64,000 nt of DNA from Bostrychus sinensis (GCA_020698575.1 CM036242.1:18600624-18664623); one strand, 5' to 3'. Positions 10,850 to 24,168 are shown, counted from the stretch's first letter. The notes: generated by a model from the sequence alone, not told the origin. A program made the numbers and translations.

Positions 10850-11510
10850 GTCATATTATTGTTTGGCCATGGTGCCCCACTGTTAGGTTACCTTGCACAG
10901 CAAGCTGGACTGTCATATCTTGTCAGGCTCCTGCTGATCCGTTTGGGTCGGAGCCGGTTGCGGCCCGGGCCAATGGTGTGGCAGTACTGCCGTGAGTGGG
11001 CGGGTTTTAGGTTTGTTGACAACAACAAGCTCTTTTAGCGATACTTGTTAACTACATGGTGGCACGGAAAAACGTAAGGTATGCTGCTCTACATTTACAA
11101 AAACATCTTCTAACAACATCTTTATTGTGGTGTTTTACTGTTGTAGGGGTTTGTTACGAAGCTACGAAGCTGGTGGAGTATTCTACTGAATGTTCCGCCC
11201 CTTCAGAAACGTTTTCAACAGGAGCCATTCCAGATTGGTATAACGTTAGCAACTCTTTGCTAACGTTATATCAATCTGGCTTTTCTCAGGTTAACTGTTT
11301 AGAGTTGTCACCTTCATTTGACCCTTGCTGCAACCCATCCAGATGAGTCTTGTAAACATGGTTTTTCCACATACCTTGCTTTGCTGTGTGGATGTCCACG
11401 ACCAGCACAGCTCTGATGTAGGCCTCGCTCTGATAGTGCATTCCAGCTCCAGGTGCTGAAAGCTAGAAACCATTGCACCACACACCCCTAGTCAAACCCG
11501 CCATCCTCCA
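10850..11510. other. GC-rich island of unclear origin (possible old repeat)
   Basis: This part is markedly GC-richer than its surroundings around 10930-11000, with a CCGGTTGCGGCCCGGGCC segment and a GTGGGCGGGTTT near 10994. A loosely inverted AAACCCGCC lies near 11497. It also contains the strong hairpin at 11230. It has the look of a decayed repeat, but I cannot assign a family. No exon is supported. Confidence 0.3.
11230..11279. repeat. 23-bp stem hairpin
   Basis: Arms 11230-11252 and 11257-11279 are complementary except for one G-T position, around a CTCT loop. The core word TAACGTTAGC recurs in both arms. If transcribed it would form a tight 50-nt hairpin. It could be a miniature inverted-repeat element; it is short for a typical vertebrate miRNA precursor. 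Confidence 0.8.
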
Positions 11511-14500
11511 CCACCCACAATGCAATGTCCCACCTACTATCTGCATTTAACCAGAGATGGAACTGGGCTCTCCCTTAGATGCTCAACAAACCCAGACCAG
11601 CAGAGGAAATGCTCAGTTTGTCAACGGGCAGACAGACGTTTACCCTATCAGCAGTGAAAGACTGATTAGATTAGTTTGGGAGGAGGGCAAACGTCTCACA
11701 CAATATGTTTGAACTCCAGCTGCTCCCAATATCTCCCTTCTCCTTTAAACACATGAAATGTCTCGCCAAGCCCCAGCGTCCCCACTTACAAAGAAGCCAG
11801 GGGTCATTCTGTCAAGTAGCTGTCAACAGATAGCGTTAAACAAAACTAAACACATGGCTATGTGCAATGTTAAGTGGGACACAATGATATTCATTAGAAA
11901 TATACAGCAGATGATGTGGATTCATCTAAAACTAAGATATATTTAGCTCTTTGTCGGGGATATATCAATAGGCTATGTTGTGATCTACATAAAAATGAAT
12001 TTGTTTTGTGTTATAAAAATAATATACAGTGAGATTTAACTAATGATGTTTCACTTGACTTTAGTGAAATGCATTTAATCCTTTAAATTATCCAAAAATT
12101 ATAATAATAATAAAAATAATTTGCTTTTTTATAACAGGCATCCTAATTAGGCTTCCTTTCAATATGCAACAGGCATGCTTTTATCATTATACAGTCTTTT
12201 TTCTATGCTCGTCATTCAGAGCGCACAATACTAGCAAAAGCATGGAAAATAAAAAATAAAGAAGGCATGATTGATGACTCTAGCTAGAGGCACATAAACA
12301 TAAACAAGCAACACTGATTGATTACGTTTCTGGCTGACTTTTCTTTCTTAAACACCGGTTAAAGCTGTGCACTGGAACGTGGCTCTGCCTGCTGCTGCTC
12401 CTACCTCTGGGGCATTTTTAACACTAGCAACAGCAAAGAAGAGAAATTGGACCTGGTGACCAGTGTTTTTTTTTTTTTTTTTCACTGTGACTTATAGGCA
12501 CTCAAAGTGAGTGATGCTTCGACTTCCTTGCTTGCTGGAGCGGTCCATTCATTCATTCACTCCAACAAAGTTATGAGAGCTTTTTTATTCTTATGAGCTT
12601 TTCTGGTAACTGGGTTTTCCCGATGCACATGGCGAAGTCTTTGATAGATGCTGCCCTCTGTGTCCCTTCGGTAAATGCCTCGTGAGTACCATGGAAATAG
12701 ATGAATTATTATGTGACTGGTGATTGTTCTATAGCAGAGTTGAGCCTAACAGGAAGTGTAGACTGAAGAGAACAGCACAACTTCCAGGGAACATTAAGAT
12801 ATAGGATATTCAGACACACGTAAAAAACAAATCTACCTGACAAAAAGTACTGATTGTGCACAAACTTAGTTTTGCACATAAAAAAAATTAAATACATGCA
12901 ATTTTTGGGGGGAGAAACAGTGGTGGATGTGAGATAGAGAGACACTTATATTCTTTAGTTCTCTGTCCTATTCACTGCATTCATCAGTACAGCATTTAGT
13001 TATATGCATATAGTTATATAAATAGTCTCAACTTTGTGCCTCAGTAACAGATTTGATTAGATTAGATGCAACAATATTCTGTGTTGCATTTTACTTACTA
13101 CCAAACCTTCCTGTTGAGTTGACCTTATTTTGACACATTACCCAGTGAAGCGGTCACTGCACTGACCATCGAAAAGGCTCCAAAAAAGCTTTGTCACAGC
13201 CGGTGAGCAAACACTGAAGGGAACAGCTGTGAGTTTTGTACTGACCATGCAAACTGCTGTAGGCTTTGTAAGGTCATTATATGATAATGAAAATCATTAC
13301 AGAATTACATGGGGGTTTAGGACATGAGAGCAGTGGGAAGGGGAGGGGAGGGCCACATTGGGTTTGATAAATGGACTGTGAAGGTGCCCATCTGGCCCTC
13401 TATGGCTTTTTCTTCCTGCTCTTTTATCCACTCCTGTCCTTTACTACCCCTCTTTCATTCCCCTCCTCTGTTCTTCAGTGGATCAGCTTTGAAAAGCGGG
13501 CAGACCTGTAGTGAAAGATTAACAGAGTGCAAACCCAGCTCACCTCTGTGAAGGAGAAAAGAAGTGGGGGACAGACGGAGATGTTTATGACCCAAAGCTG
13601 GGTTTTGTGCCTGACTTGGTAAAGTCTGTCCTCCCATCTCTCAGTGTGGGCTCGTAGGAGAGTAGGCAGCTATTGACCTTTGACTTAGAAAACGCTTGGA
13701 CACCTTTGAGTGTGAATCAAGATAGGTGTCATTTAATAGAACACAGATTTCATTGTTTTTAAAGGTGAATAGAATATGTCAAATAGCTATTAGTATAACA
13801 GACTCATTTGTAAGAGTTGGCCACAAAAATGGGACTGACTGACTAAAAATGCTGATTTGTAGACAATAACAAAAGAGTTGCTAAATTAAATTAATAAATA
13901 ATAATTATTTTAATAATAATAATTAATTAATACAAACTTTGTTGTTGTTTTTTTGTGACAGATGTAAGTATAACTCCAAAATTCTTCCTGAAGATTTTGC
14001 ATTGCATATGTTTTTTTAAAGATCTGTCTAATTTGCCAATGGTCCCACACTATAGTAGGAGTGTGGCTTGAATAGATGTACACTGGGGGTATGTGTCATG
14101 CTACATCTGTTGCCTGTGTTTATGACTTTTTCCAGCTTGTTTTTACTTAGTGAAGGCTTTATCCCAAGACAAACAAGACAACATCAGCTGACATGGCATT
14201 ACTGAGGCATCGGACAGGGATGGTCCACAACCATGTGTCCACAGTTGCACTCATCACTCAACTGTCCAACCTGGCCTTTGACCTGACAGGCCTCTTTCCC
14301 AGCCTGCCTGGCCTTTATGTTTCCCTCCATTGTCATCCTTTCTTGTCCTCACCTGGACAGGGCATTGCTGGACAAAAGACCCAGTCTGTCATCAAAACCC
14401 AGGGTCACTGAAGGCCAGCAAAGGCCAGCATGTTTAGGCTGAAGATTGCATGACCAAGAACGACCCCAGCAATGTTGTCAACTACCAGTTGCACCCCCGT

Positions 14501-16600
14501 AGAGATGCATAGAGACGCAAAAAAAGGAGAGGGACCTTTGCGGTCTGGCATTTCACTCTGAGGGTGGTGATGATTCTTTTGTGCTGTCTCTGACAGACCC
14601 CACCCCCATTCCAGCACAGGGGTGGACTGAGAAGTTAGTAAACAAAGGAGGTCAGCTGTCCCAGATGGGATGGAAAAGATTGTCAGCATCATGTTGTCAG
14701 TGTAATGTTCAAAGATAGACAATGCACAGCCTTGTTTAATGTGAGCTCCTTTGAGCTAAATCACAACTTAGGAATTCTTCTCACAGACAAGCATCTTTGT
14801 ACATTCAAGCACTGGGTATAGTCCTGTAATGCTTTCTTGACAACTGTTGCGTTGTCATTGTAGGGGAGAATGGGAGGGGACGTTGACATGTTAAGGCATA
14901 GCCAATAGATCATCTCATTTCTTGTGTGGAATCTAACAGGTGCATTGCAAGTTTTATGGGGTATAAAAGAAGGTAGCATCAGTTACTACGTATTTTAATA
15001 ATCACTAATGTGTGTAATTATGTTAGATTGCTGGTGGCGCTGGGCCTGTTATCATAAACCCATGTGATAGTGGCCAGGAGGTTGGTCTGGGCATGTTGAC
15101 AACCAGGTCTGTGTGATGTAAGTTGTAACCTAAGGTGACAGGTTAATCAGATCTCCCAGACAGTGGCCCCGCATTTGCCTCTACATCACCCCACAACAGC
15201 CATCCTGTTTTGTAAGCACAGCTTACCTTGGCATTCATTGTCTGCCAAAAGTTTTGCTCACTGCGCCCTTGTTTCTATTTACCTCAGGGCTTGTTCAAAA
15301 AAGCGCTGCATAGAAACACCTGTGTCTGGACTTCTGTTCAAAAACCATGTTTAGGTCTTTGTATTTTTATTCATTTATTTTTTTCTGTAGCACCTTCTTT
15401 AACATTCATCAATATCACTGTGTTTACCCAGTTCAGGATTCAAGATGAGAAAACAAATAAGGACATGTCATCTGTCTCTTTCATCGCCGGCCAGCTTGTA
15501 ATTAGCACAAGCTCAGTGGTTAGCCTAAGATGGTGTCGTCTAATTTGTCTGTCTTTATCTGAAACATGTCTGTGTGGTCCTCTGAGTTGTTTCATGCGTG
15601 CAGTTAGATAGCCTGTGGCCTGGGTGTTTGTGAGGTGTGTGTTTGTGTCTGCTTGATTATAAATTATGAATTCCTCTCTCATGCATCCACCCCTGTTTAG
15701 CAATCAGTCAGTTATGCATGACATTCCCTGACCTCAGACGTAGCTCACAGCTGCTGTGTTGCTGTGTCTTCTTTGCTTCCAGGCTGAAACGTACATCAGA
15801 CTATGTCTTATTTCTGCAGGAATACATTTTGAACAAGACAAATGATTACTTTACTTTACCTTACACTTAGAGCACAAACAAGTTGTACCCATGTAACTAT
15901 GCACTTCTGTCTTGCCTGGTTGTCAACATGTCAGTAATTAACCACTGAGGTACATGCTTTTTCTAGTTTTGTGGTTGGGTGTGGAGAAGAGAGGCTTGCA
16001 ACTGGCACAAATCAGTATCACATTCACATTAAACTTTCCCATTTTCCCTAAGTGAGTCACAACTGCATTCTATTGGTTATATGTTTTAATAGATACATTT
16101 TATTATTTCACAGTAAGACCTTGTCAGAGCCATATGGCACTGAGGAGGAGAAAAAGAGTGTCATTAAATGTCCCACAGACATTTAAACACACTTGTTGCA
16201 TTGACAGATGCCCATTAAATGCTGGCTTTCTTAATATGGAAACACGATTTGTGTTTGGAAAAACATTGTGGCTCTAAGTTTGGGCCTGTTTTACGGGTAG
16301 TCATGAAACCCAGGACATTCTTTCTGGTCAAACCAACATCCCGACAAGCTGATAGAGCATGATTAAGTGAGGATGTGTGGCAGCATGCAAAACGAGCTTT
16401 ACAACTGCAGAGAGAGTGCACATAAAATATATACTATATTATTTAAAAATTTTAGCATATTACATTTATTTACCTGTGAAGGTGATGAAACAATAGGCTA
16501 AGGTAAACTAGGTATGTTCTTTGAATCGTTCCAATGCTGCTGGGGTAACCAGTCAGGAGCAGTCGCTAAGATCCTGGTCAGACTTACCTAACTGAAGGAT
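11510..16600. other. Plain intron, no gene recognised
   Basis: Mixed-composition intronic DNA. It includes poly-T at 12469-12482, AT-rich stretches at 12000-12140 and 13870-13935, and pyrimidine-rich DNA near 13400-13470. No splice-bounded coding exon, RNA gene or classifiable repeat was seen. Confidence 0.5.
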
Positions 16601-16658
16601 TAGGTTTTGAGACTCACAGTATCAGTATCAAGTATCAGTTAGTTGATACTTACCAAGT

Positions 16659-16698
16659 AATTTCCCTTGTGGATCAATAAAGTCTAAGTCTAAGTCTA
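16659..16698 (+). mobile_element. LINE/SINE 3' tail fragment
   Basis: AATTTCCCTTGTGGATCAATAAAG followed by three TAAGTC-type units is the characteristic 3' end of a fish non-LTR retroelement, where GGATCAATAAAGT precedes a short tandem tail. Only the tail is recognisable. Confidence 0.55.
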
Positions 16699-16704
16699 TA
16701 TGAC

Positions 16705-16853
16705 AAACCAGGTGTACCCAGAGAGAACCCACCTGAGCACTGGGAAAACTTGCAAATTCCTCACAGCAAGCTCCGGCCCAGTCTGAAAATCAAATCCCGG
16801 ACCTTCTTGCTATTAGGGCCACTGTGCTAACCACTTTGCCATCATGCCACCCT
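16705..16853 (-). mobile_element. tRNA-derived SINE (decayed)
   Basis: On the minus strand it starts GGGTGGCATGATGGCAAAGTGG, containing the A box TGGCAAAGTGG (complement of 16831-16841), then GTTAGCACAGTGGCC. It continues AGCAAGAAGGTCC, a mutated B box, and a GGTTCTCTCTGGGTACACC-like body. This order matches the widespread fish SINE that begins GGCGGCACGGTGGYGCAGTGGTTAGC. The B box is degraded, so it is inactive. Confidence 0.65.
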
Positions 16854-17361
16854 AAGCAATAGCCAGAGCCAAAGCAGAGATAAGTTCAACATTTCAACCA
16901 AGGAATGTTTACAGTAAAAAGTTTTAACATTTTACAGACACTGTCATCGGGCACTTTTTATTTTTTGGCATTGAAGAAATGTCTTTACTGAGGGTCATTA
17001 GCATCATTTACATACAGTGAACCACAGATAGACACTATTTTTTTTTTTTTATTTCCATTTTTTTGTGATCTTGCTTTACAGAAGTGCTTCACCTGGTCTC
17101 CAAATGACACACTCCTAACCCATCCTACTTCAGTTATTACACACGTCTTCCCCTGCTCTTGTGTTAATTATAACCTATACCACTGGAACACTTCATTTCA
17201 TAGCCAGCATATTGTCTTTTCAAGGCTGGCAGGCAGGTCATAAATTATCCTGAAGGTGAGGATAGAAGTTGGAGGAGATAGTTATGAAAATTTTATCTGT
17301 CTGCCGTAGCGGCCGCAGCTGCTCCTGTCACCAAGCTTGCGCAGGAGGAATTACACCGGGT

Positions 17362-17365
<4 letters not shown>

Positions 17366-17405
<40 letters not shown>
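17366..17405 (+). repeat. (GT)20 microsatellite
   Basis: Uninterrupted GT dinucleotides followed by a GTATGTG remnant. Translated frames across it are repeat artefacts (poly Val-Cys). Confidence 0.95.
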
Positions 17406-17411
<6 letters not shown>

Positions 17412-18180
17412 TGTTCTGTGCATATGGGCAGGCACAGAAACATGTGTGAGCAGTTACAGTGTGCATGCATATACAACAGCCACAAACGCTCATCTTTGTG
17501 TATGGTGACATTCATTTTGTGTGCATGTGTTCGTGTGCCCCTTGTGAGTCACCGGGCCCCTGTGTACTGCTGCTTGGCCAGGTAAGACCCACCTGTCAGT
17601 GTATGGAACATCTCTGGCGTCCCCTGTCACCCTCAGGCCCTCGGCTCTGCCCCGAAGCAGGAAGACTAGGAGGGGGAAATACTCGCAGGGCGGTCCCCAA
17701 GCTGTCTGTGTTCATTACTGCTACAGAAATGGGACGTGGCCGGCAGGTGGCCAGACCTTTAGCTGCTACCTACTGCGATCATCTGCTACTCCACTCGGCA
17801 GCTGTGTGGGTGGGTGAATGTTCGAATGCGTTAGGACTGAAAAAGCAAAGACCTAACTTATGAATTTAAGCATGTGCATATTTTATATTTGACCCAAGAG
17901 TTAGACTGAATATGTCACATTATTGCTATAAAGCTATGGGCCTGTGCATCTTTAAGTGGCTGTGCTTACATATTTACAAATGTAGCAAAAAAAGTCTGCA
18001 TTTGAGAAGCAGTGGTGCTGCTGTGGCACTTTCCCGACAGAGCATATCGCTGCTCCTCTCAAAAACACAGCCTCTCCAAATGGCAATTAGTAAGAAAGAA
18101 AAACACAGTAAAACCTCCAGCCTCTTCCTCGCCCCCCTCCTATGTCAATCTCCAGTTTCCTGCAAAAATTCTATTAGGGC

Positions 18181-18480
18181 CAAAGTCCATAGCTGTTAAT
18201 TACAAGTCTAACTAGCTTGCCTCCTGACGAATGGATGGCTTCAGCAGTGATGTAGGATAAAAGGGATATCAGCGATTTCACTTCCCTGTACAAAGACTGT
18301 CTGTGAAATGGGTCATCAATCCCATAGTGATAAATGTCTGCTAGAGTAATGACTCTCTTATCGGTGCAGGATTACGGCAGATATTTGTAATTAGTGTAGC
18401 CACACAAGTCCCCGACAGATGTTTTTCAGGCGGCGCAGCATTGAAGTCCTGGTTTAGTACTAAATGGGAACGTCCATGGA
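18181..18480. promoter_or_regulatory. Candidate enhancer block
   Basis: Repeat-free DNA with two homeodomain cores, TAATTA at 18197-18202 and 18388-18393, the latter within TTTGTAATTAGTG. Several GATAA/TTATC words are present (18257-18261, 18359-18362). Dense, non-repetitive composition contrasts with the flanks. Conservation was not tested. Confidence 0.3.
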
Positions 18481-18499
18481 ATAATAGTGAGAGTTAGAG

Positions 18500-20400
18500 C
18501 TTTTGTGCTGTGCTAGATGTATGTAAATAAAGATCTGTGCTGCGAAGATGTGACACTATTGTCTTATTTTGTGAATGCACACATGTATAGATTCACATGT
18601 ATGAACACACAGGTTCATATTGGTCTGTGGTCACATGACTGTGAGAGCCAGCGGGGGCTTTTTTTTCCCCTCCTTCACCTTCAGCCCTAGAGGTAGCCAC
18701 TGCTACGCCAGGGGGAGTGAACAATTCACTTTTAACTTACATTTCTTCCATTTTGGGCTAAGAAACACTAGCCGCCCTGAAGTTTCTCTTCCAGCTCTCA
18801 TGAAATCACAATGTGATGTATTCAGCCTGCGGTGTAGCTCTCTTCACAATGCAGTTTGACACTATGAAGCCCTGCTCCCCTCTGTTTTCACAATGCATCT
18901 GTATGGAGGGACTGCTGACATGTCTGTACAATAAATAAAGATGTCCTGGGTTGGTCAATGGCTACTTTGACTAATTTATGTGAAAATAAGATTTGTTTCA
19001 GTCTCTTGCTAATTTCTCTGTTTCCCAATATATGATTTTGAATAACCGTTGGTGTGTTACATATTGCTGGTTGTCTGTAGACTGTATTGTTGCTAAATTA
19101 TATACTTACTCAGACCACAGTGTCCAATCTAAAGTATACATGCATTCACAATCTGCTCACGAGTGACAGACGTGTAAGCAGATGCAGCCAGAACTGGTAA
19201 TGGCAGGTGATTATAAGTGGCACACGTGCCAAACTAATTAAACCCCTGGGTTGACAGCAGCATTTGGTAGTACTGGCATTTTGGCATCCTGGCATTAGAA
19301 TAATTGTAGCAGCAGCATATTTCACCTGCGAGACTCCAGCTAACAACATCATTTATTTTAGAGCAGGCTGCAGTGGATGTTGCAACACAGGCTTGAGTAA
19401 GCTTACTTAAGGATTGATGTGTATTGCACATCCCTTTTGACTTTGGAAAGCTTTTTCTTATTTAGGTGGATTTTTATTTTATATGAATACACATTAACAT
19501 TAATGTAATGTACTTTATGAGAGTTAGATTTTTCTATATTTTCTTAAATGTGTATTTTGTAAAAACTATCTGCATGCAAATACATTTAATACATAAATCC
19601 AAACTTTTCAAGAACAAAGATATAGTTTCTGTTCTGGTGCGTTCTGCATGTCTCCCTGTCAAACTTTACTGTTCAGAGTAGACAAGGTTAGTGGGCACTG
19701 GGACATGCATGTGTTTTTAGGTCATCACTGTTCCAGCTGGGGGCTATGGCAGTTAATGCCCCTTGGAGAGGTGAGACCTGTGCATGGAGGCCAAAGACTA
19801 CAGGCCCACCTGCACACCATGTATCACATACAGACACCTGGATGCTTGACTACAAATTCCAGCATACCTACAGTTCTGTGGAAACTAGTCTAGCTGTAGC
19901 TGACTTGACTGATTCATGTGATTTGTGTGTGCTGTGCAGTAGGTGTGGCCTGTCCAGGTGCATGCTATTGGGTCACAAGGTTTGTTCATTCTGCCAAGAG
20001 CTAAAGCTTATGTTGTAAGTTATATGATTATCTTTGGATATGCAAGGTATCTCATCCTTATGATTTATGGGCAATAGTGTAGTTTGATATGGTCTGTCTT
20101 AATTTTTGAAAGATGTGAATGCTCTAATTCATGTTGTCACAAACTGGATATCATAAATTCCCTGTAGCCTCTCTATACACAATATAATTGCAACATGAAT
20201 GAATGAATTAATGAGTTCCTTAAGTAAATCATGGACTTATACTTTTCAGTTTCTTTTGCAAATGCATATTTGTTATGGTGTTAATCTAGTCAAGGGAGAA
20301 GTGAAAAATCAGCTCAAAGACACCAGCAAGAGGCTGATGGCTGCTGATATCTAAGGCTTAGTGGATCCTCATTATGCTCTATTGCTAGCTGATTAAAACA
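18500..20400. other. Plain intron, no gene recognised
   Basis: AT-rich sequence with no repeat family or exon that I can identify. Open frames present (for example on the minus strand near 19146-19431) lack splice context and recognisable domains. Confidence 0.5.
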
Positions 20401-20479
20401 GTTGACTTGTTCCCTTTTTCCATCTTTCACACGTGTAAGTGCACGCACGTTTGTGCCAGCGTATGTGTGAAAGAGTCGG

Positions 20480-20640
20480 CCTTTAGGCAGCTGCAGTGTG
20501 TTATCTGTTTTTTCAACCTTGTCATACTAATTACAGTCCATATTTACTTACATTGGCTCTTTGTTTTCTGCCCTCGATAGGCATCTGTGAGCCTCTGCCT
20601 GGGCTGTTCTCATTAACAAACTGATGAAATGTGATAGGTC
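20480..20640. promoter_or_regulatory. Candidate enhancer block
   Basis: TAATTA at 20528-20533 lies about 25 bp from a SOX-like CTTTGTT at 20559-20565, with an AGGCAGCTGCAG E-box-containing word near 20486. The combination of homeodomain, SOX and bHLH sites in unique sequence suggests an enhancer. Confidence 0.25.
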
Positions 20641-21399
20641 TATCTAATGATGATACTGAGAGCTTTCACAGAAAAAGAGGTCATGATACAAATGTTGTCA
20701 GCTTTTTGCAACCAAAAGAATTATGTTCCTGTTATCAGTGCCTCTGTAATTGCTATTTGCCAGAGACTGCTGGTAGGAAACATACTGCATTCTCAAAGAG
20801 AAATGGAACCAGAAACAGTCCAGATTGAAACATGATTAAATTTTATGATGACCCCACTATAAATGATCAAAGTTAATCTTCCACAAAATATACCAATATG
20901 ATACCCTGTCAAAATGATCATATGTGCCTGTGGGCACTGTATGATGATGTGTGACAACGGGTTAGATTTTTCAGGTGATCTGCAACATCAACAACCCAAA
21001 CAATACTTAAAAAATCTTTGCTTGATTCATAAGTACTTGTTGATTTCTAAGTAATAATCATTATTTTCATTATGGTCCAATTGATTTGGCCATCACTACA
21101 TTTCAGTGAAAAATAGATGGACCAAAGTGACCACACCCTTGTGCTGCTTGGCTTGTGAGAAGAAAAAAAAAAAAAAGATGATTTTGATTAACCAAACTCT
21201 ACTGGTTAACTTAAGTGGTTGGAGTAGTATCTCCATTATGCAGGTCCTTGTACACTTTCAATAGCTTTAGTCAATGGTTAAACTGAACAGGAAGCTATGA
21301 AAAGATACATGGAGGAGTGAGCCTGCTAAATCACAGGCCACCTGAGTTTTTTGTATGTTGTGGGTGGTAGGGTGCTAAGGGGTGTGAATGGTTTTATAT

Positions 21400-21570
21400 G
21401 AGTCTGAGTGACTGATTTCCAGACACAGAGCGCAGCGCACCCTGAATGGGTAAATGGCATTTATTCAGCCGGTTAGTCTGGGAAAACATATGGTGCCATT
21501 TGGAGGCCCAGACTGGTGCACGCTGTTCTCCTGTAATTAGACTGGCCCAGCAGAGCAGCTACATAAGTGC
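21400..21570. promoter_or_regulatory. Candidate enhancer block
   Basis: Unique sequence with TAATTA at 21534-21539 (CCTGTAATTAGACTGG) and balanced composition between AT-rich flanks. It belongs to the scattered homeobox-motif blocks of this intron. Confidence 0.22.
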
Positions 21571-22429
21571 TTCATGATAACTGCCCTACTGTAGCCTACA
21601 GTGCTGCCACCCAGCCCTGGCGCACCACATTACACATCCTGTTAACACACTGTTCGACACCAGCCAACACCAGTGACACCGCAGCCTTGGCAGCCACACA
21701 TAAGGCAGCTTTAACTGTCAGTGCACTGACAGCACCAAATTGCTTTCATATCATGTTTGTGATTTTATGTCTTATTTTTGAAAGTAGTTATTCAATTACC
21801 AAAAATATAGCATCAAATAGCACAAGATTATGGACTTAGGGGTTTTCAGATAAGGCACTTGGATATAGTGCTTTAAGGTTGTTAGTTACAATGGTTTGTA
21901 ATGATCTTTGAAAAGGAAAACATGCAATATTTAGGTTTAGCATTTAAAAACGTTTTATTACAGGCAAACATCAACATAAATAAATTTGGCTTACAGTGGA
22001 TCAAAACGAATGAAAATGAAAATTACATAACATAATCATTGCAAAATTAACAAAAGAAAACTGTGTACTAAATATATATGTGCATTTCACTTAAGAATTT
22101 AACTACTGAAATATATAATAAATATATATAAAATATATAATCAATATATTCTGTTTTATTGATTTGCACGTGTACATATATTTTTATTGACTAGCTATAT
22201 GTTTATATTTACATTTTTGCAGACCCAAATACATTTGGTGTGGTCTTTTTATGCCTGTAGTGTATGTGTAAATGCACCATAGTTGTGTTTAGTATTACAC
22301 CAGCAGAGTGTGTTTATTCAATGTCAATCCTTGTTTAGTGAAAGTCTGGAATAGGTTGTTCTTTCTTCCTCATTGTCTCTCCTGTTTTCTTTTGTAATGA
22401 CTCCCCACCCTCCTTTCATCAGGATCAGG

Positions 22430-22640
22430 GCAGCAGATTGTGGGTCGGAGGCATGGGTTGTGTTGGCAGGGCTGTGGGAGTGTCAGCTGGGCTGTTGTCC
22501 CGTTAGGGGAGGATACAGGCTGGCAGCCCGGCGGGAAGGCCCTGTTAAAGACACTCTGCTGGGAACCAGACTGAGCCAGCGCCTGGCCCAAAACCCACAC
22601 ACACCCACGTATGTACCGATCATACGCAGAAACTCCAGGA
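22430..22640. other. GC-richer unique block
   Basis: A GC-rich unique stretch that leaves a 141-codon open frame on the minus strand (22370-22795). The frame has no recognisable domain, no splice context and a low-complexity end, so coding is not supported. It may be regulatory or neutral. Confidence 0.25.
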
Positions 22641-23389
22641 GGGACCACTGAAGAAAGTAGTGGGGGTCTGCATGGACCTACAATAAAGACATTTCCTTCC
22701 TCATTTATAAAACCTGACACCAGCAGTCTGTCCTCTTCTCCTCCCTCATCAACATCCTTCACTAAAATTACAGACATGCATATGCTCATGCCCATATTGT
22801 AAAAATAATGATTGAATGGCTAAGTCAGTGGGGGACATTTTGCTGACCTCTTTGTGAGAGTTTTAAAGAATGCTTTACCGGATAGTCTAGCCTTTTTTCT
22901 GTTTGTTAAAGGCAACATTCTTACTTTGTTTTATTTAACTTGCTTATGAACGCTTTGGCTTTAATACATATCACTAAACTATCCCTATCTCCTAAATTAA
23001 ATGTACTGAATTAACAATAATGAATTAACATTTTATGTCCTTTCTAAAAACCCAGTATGCCTATTGCTGAAATCACAAGATCAGAAATTGTGACAAAATG
23101 ACATTTTTTTGGGGGGTGCTTGATGACTAAGTTATACCAACTTAGCACTACCACTGTAGCACAGAATATTTTTTTATTAAACATAACACATAACAGTTGT
23201 ATTTTTCTAATCTATTGTGCGAGACTTTATAAACAATTTAAATAGCCCAGGGCAAATCTGGGACGTTTAAGAACAGAGCAAGTAACACATTTCCCAACAC
23301 ACAGCCTCTGCCTCCACTACACATAGAGGGAAATTACAGGGCTGTGTGTGTCCAGATTGGAGCTGTCTTTGTGGCATGCTATTCTCTTG

Positions 23390-23650
23390 TTGTCTGTTTA
23401 GCAAGTACACCATGTGAAAGCGCTGCCAAATTTGCATATGACGCCATGTATATTTCAGCAGCGTTTAAGACACACATCACCAGCAGTGAATTATGCATGG
23501 AGCCGGTACAGTGGTGATGCTTGTCTTATGCACTTGCAAAGGAAAATTGAACTGTGTTTTCTTCTGCTCGTGATGCTCAAGGCCCGTGGCCCATTAAAGT
23601 ACACAGCGGAGGCAGCCTCTAAATGGACGGTTGGTGTACATTGAATTCCC
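23390..23650. promoter_or_regulatory. Candidate enhancer block with octamer sites
   Basis: Contains a perfect POU octamer on the minus strand (ATTTGCAT at 23430-23437), an ATTATGCATG POU-like site near 23490, and CCCATTAAAG near 23590. The sequence is unique and evenly composed, typical of deeply conserved enhancers. Conservation is not verified. Confidence 0.33.
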
Positions 23651-24168
23651 TCTGAACAAAGAAGGAATGGCATAGGGAAAGACATCCGACAGGGTCTGAC
23701 GGCTAGATAATAGGATTCAAAGCCGCTCCAAAGGGACTAACCGAGGTGTTGTTGAGGTACTCTTGTAGGCCACACACAGGTCTTTTTATATGTGAATATG
23801 CATGTGTGTTTGTTAAATGTGGTGCTGTGTCAAAGATGAGTGACTGAATAATTAAAAACTGGCATGTCTCACAAAATGATCCAAACCCGTGCATGAATTG
23901 TCAGTGGAAGGAATAGAGTGCCATAGTAAACATGGGCTAAAAAGCGCTTATGCATTATAGACAAGGCTTTTTGAACTGTTTTCTCATATGCAAATGGGAC
24001 ACACTGCAAAGTCCTAATCCCCCATTTTTCACAAGTCTAAATGAGTTATTTTTATGGTTATACTGGATGCACTATAAGAAGAGATAGAAATAAAACAATC
24101 AGCAATATAGTGCTATAATTTACCCACATGCAGCAATAATCATAATGGACAATCCATAATTAACTGTG

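Noticed and set aside
14268..14330. Codons reading N-L-A-F-D-L-T-G-L-F-P-S-L-P-G, resembling the L-P-F-D-L-T tail of FTO's last exon
   Set aside because: The upstream codons show none of the expected R-P-Y-W or basic segment. The frame has its own ATG far upstream without an acceptor in the right phase, and the stop is too far downstream. Best explained as coincidence.
17269..17585. Val-Cys and Thr-His rich open frames on both strands
   Set aside because: They are direct translations of the (GT)20 microsatellite.
22370..22795. 141-codon minus-strand open frame, among the longest in the window
   Set aside because: GC-richer composition lowers stop frequency. There is no domain, no splice context, and a competing 92-codon frame lies on the other strand.
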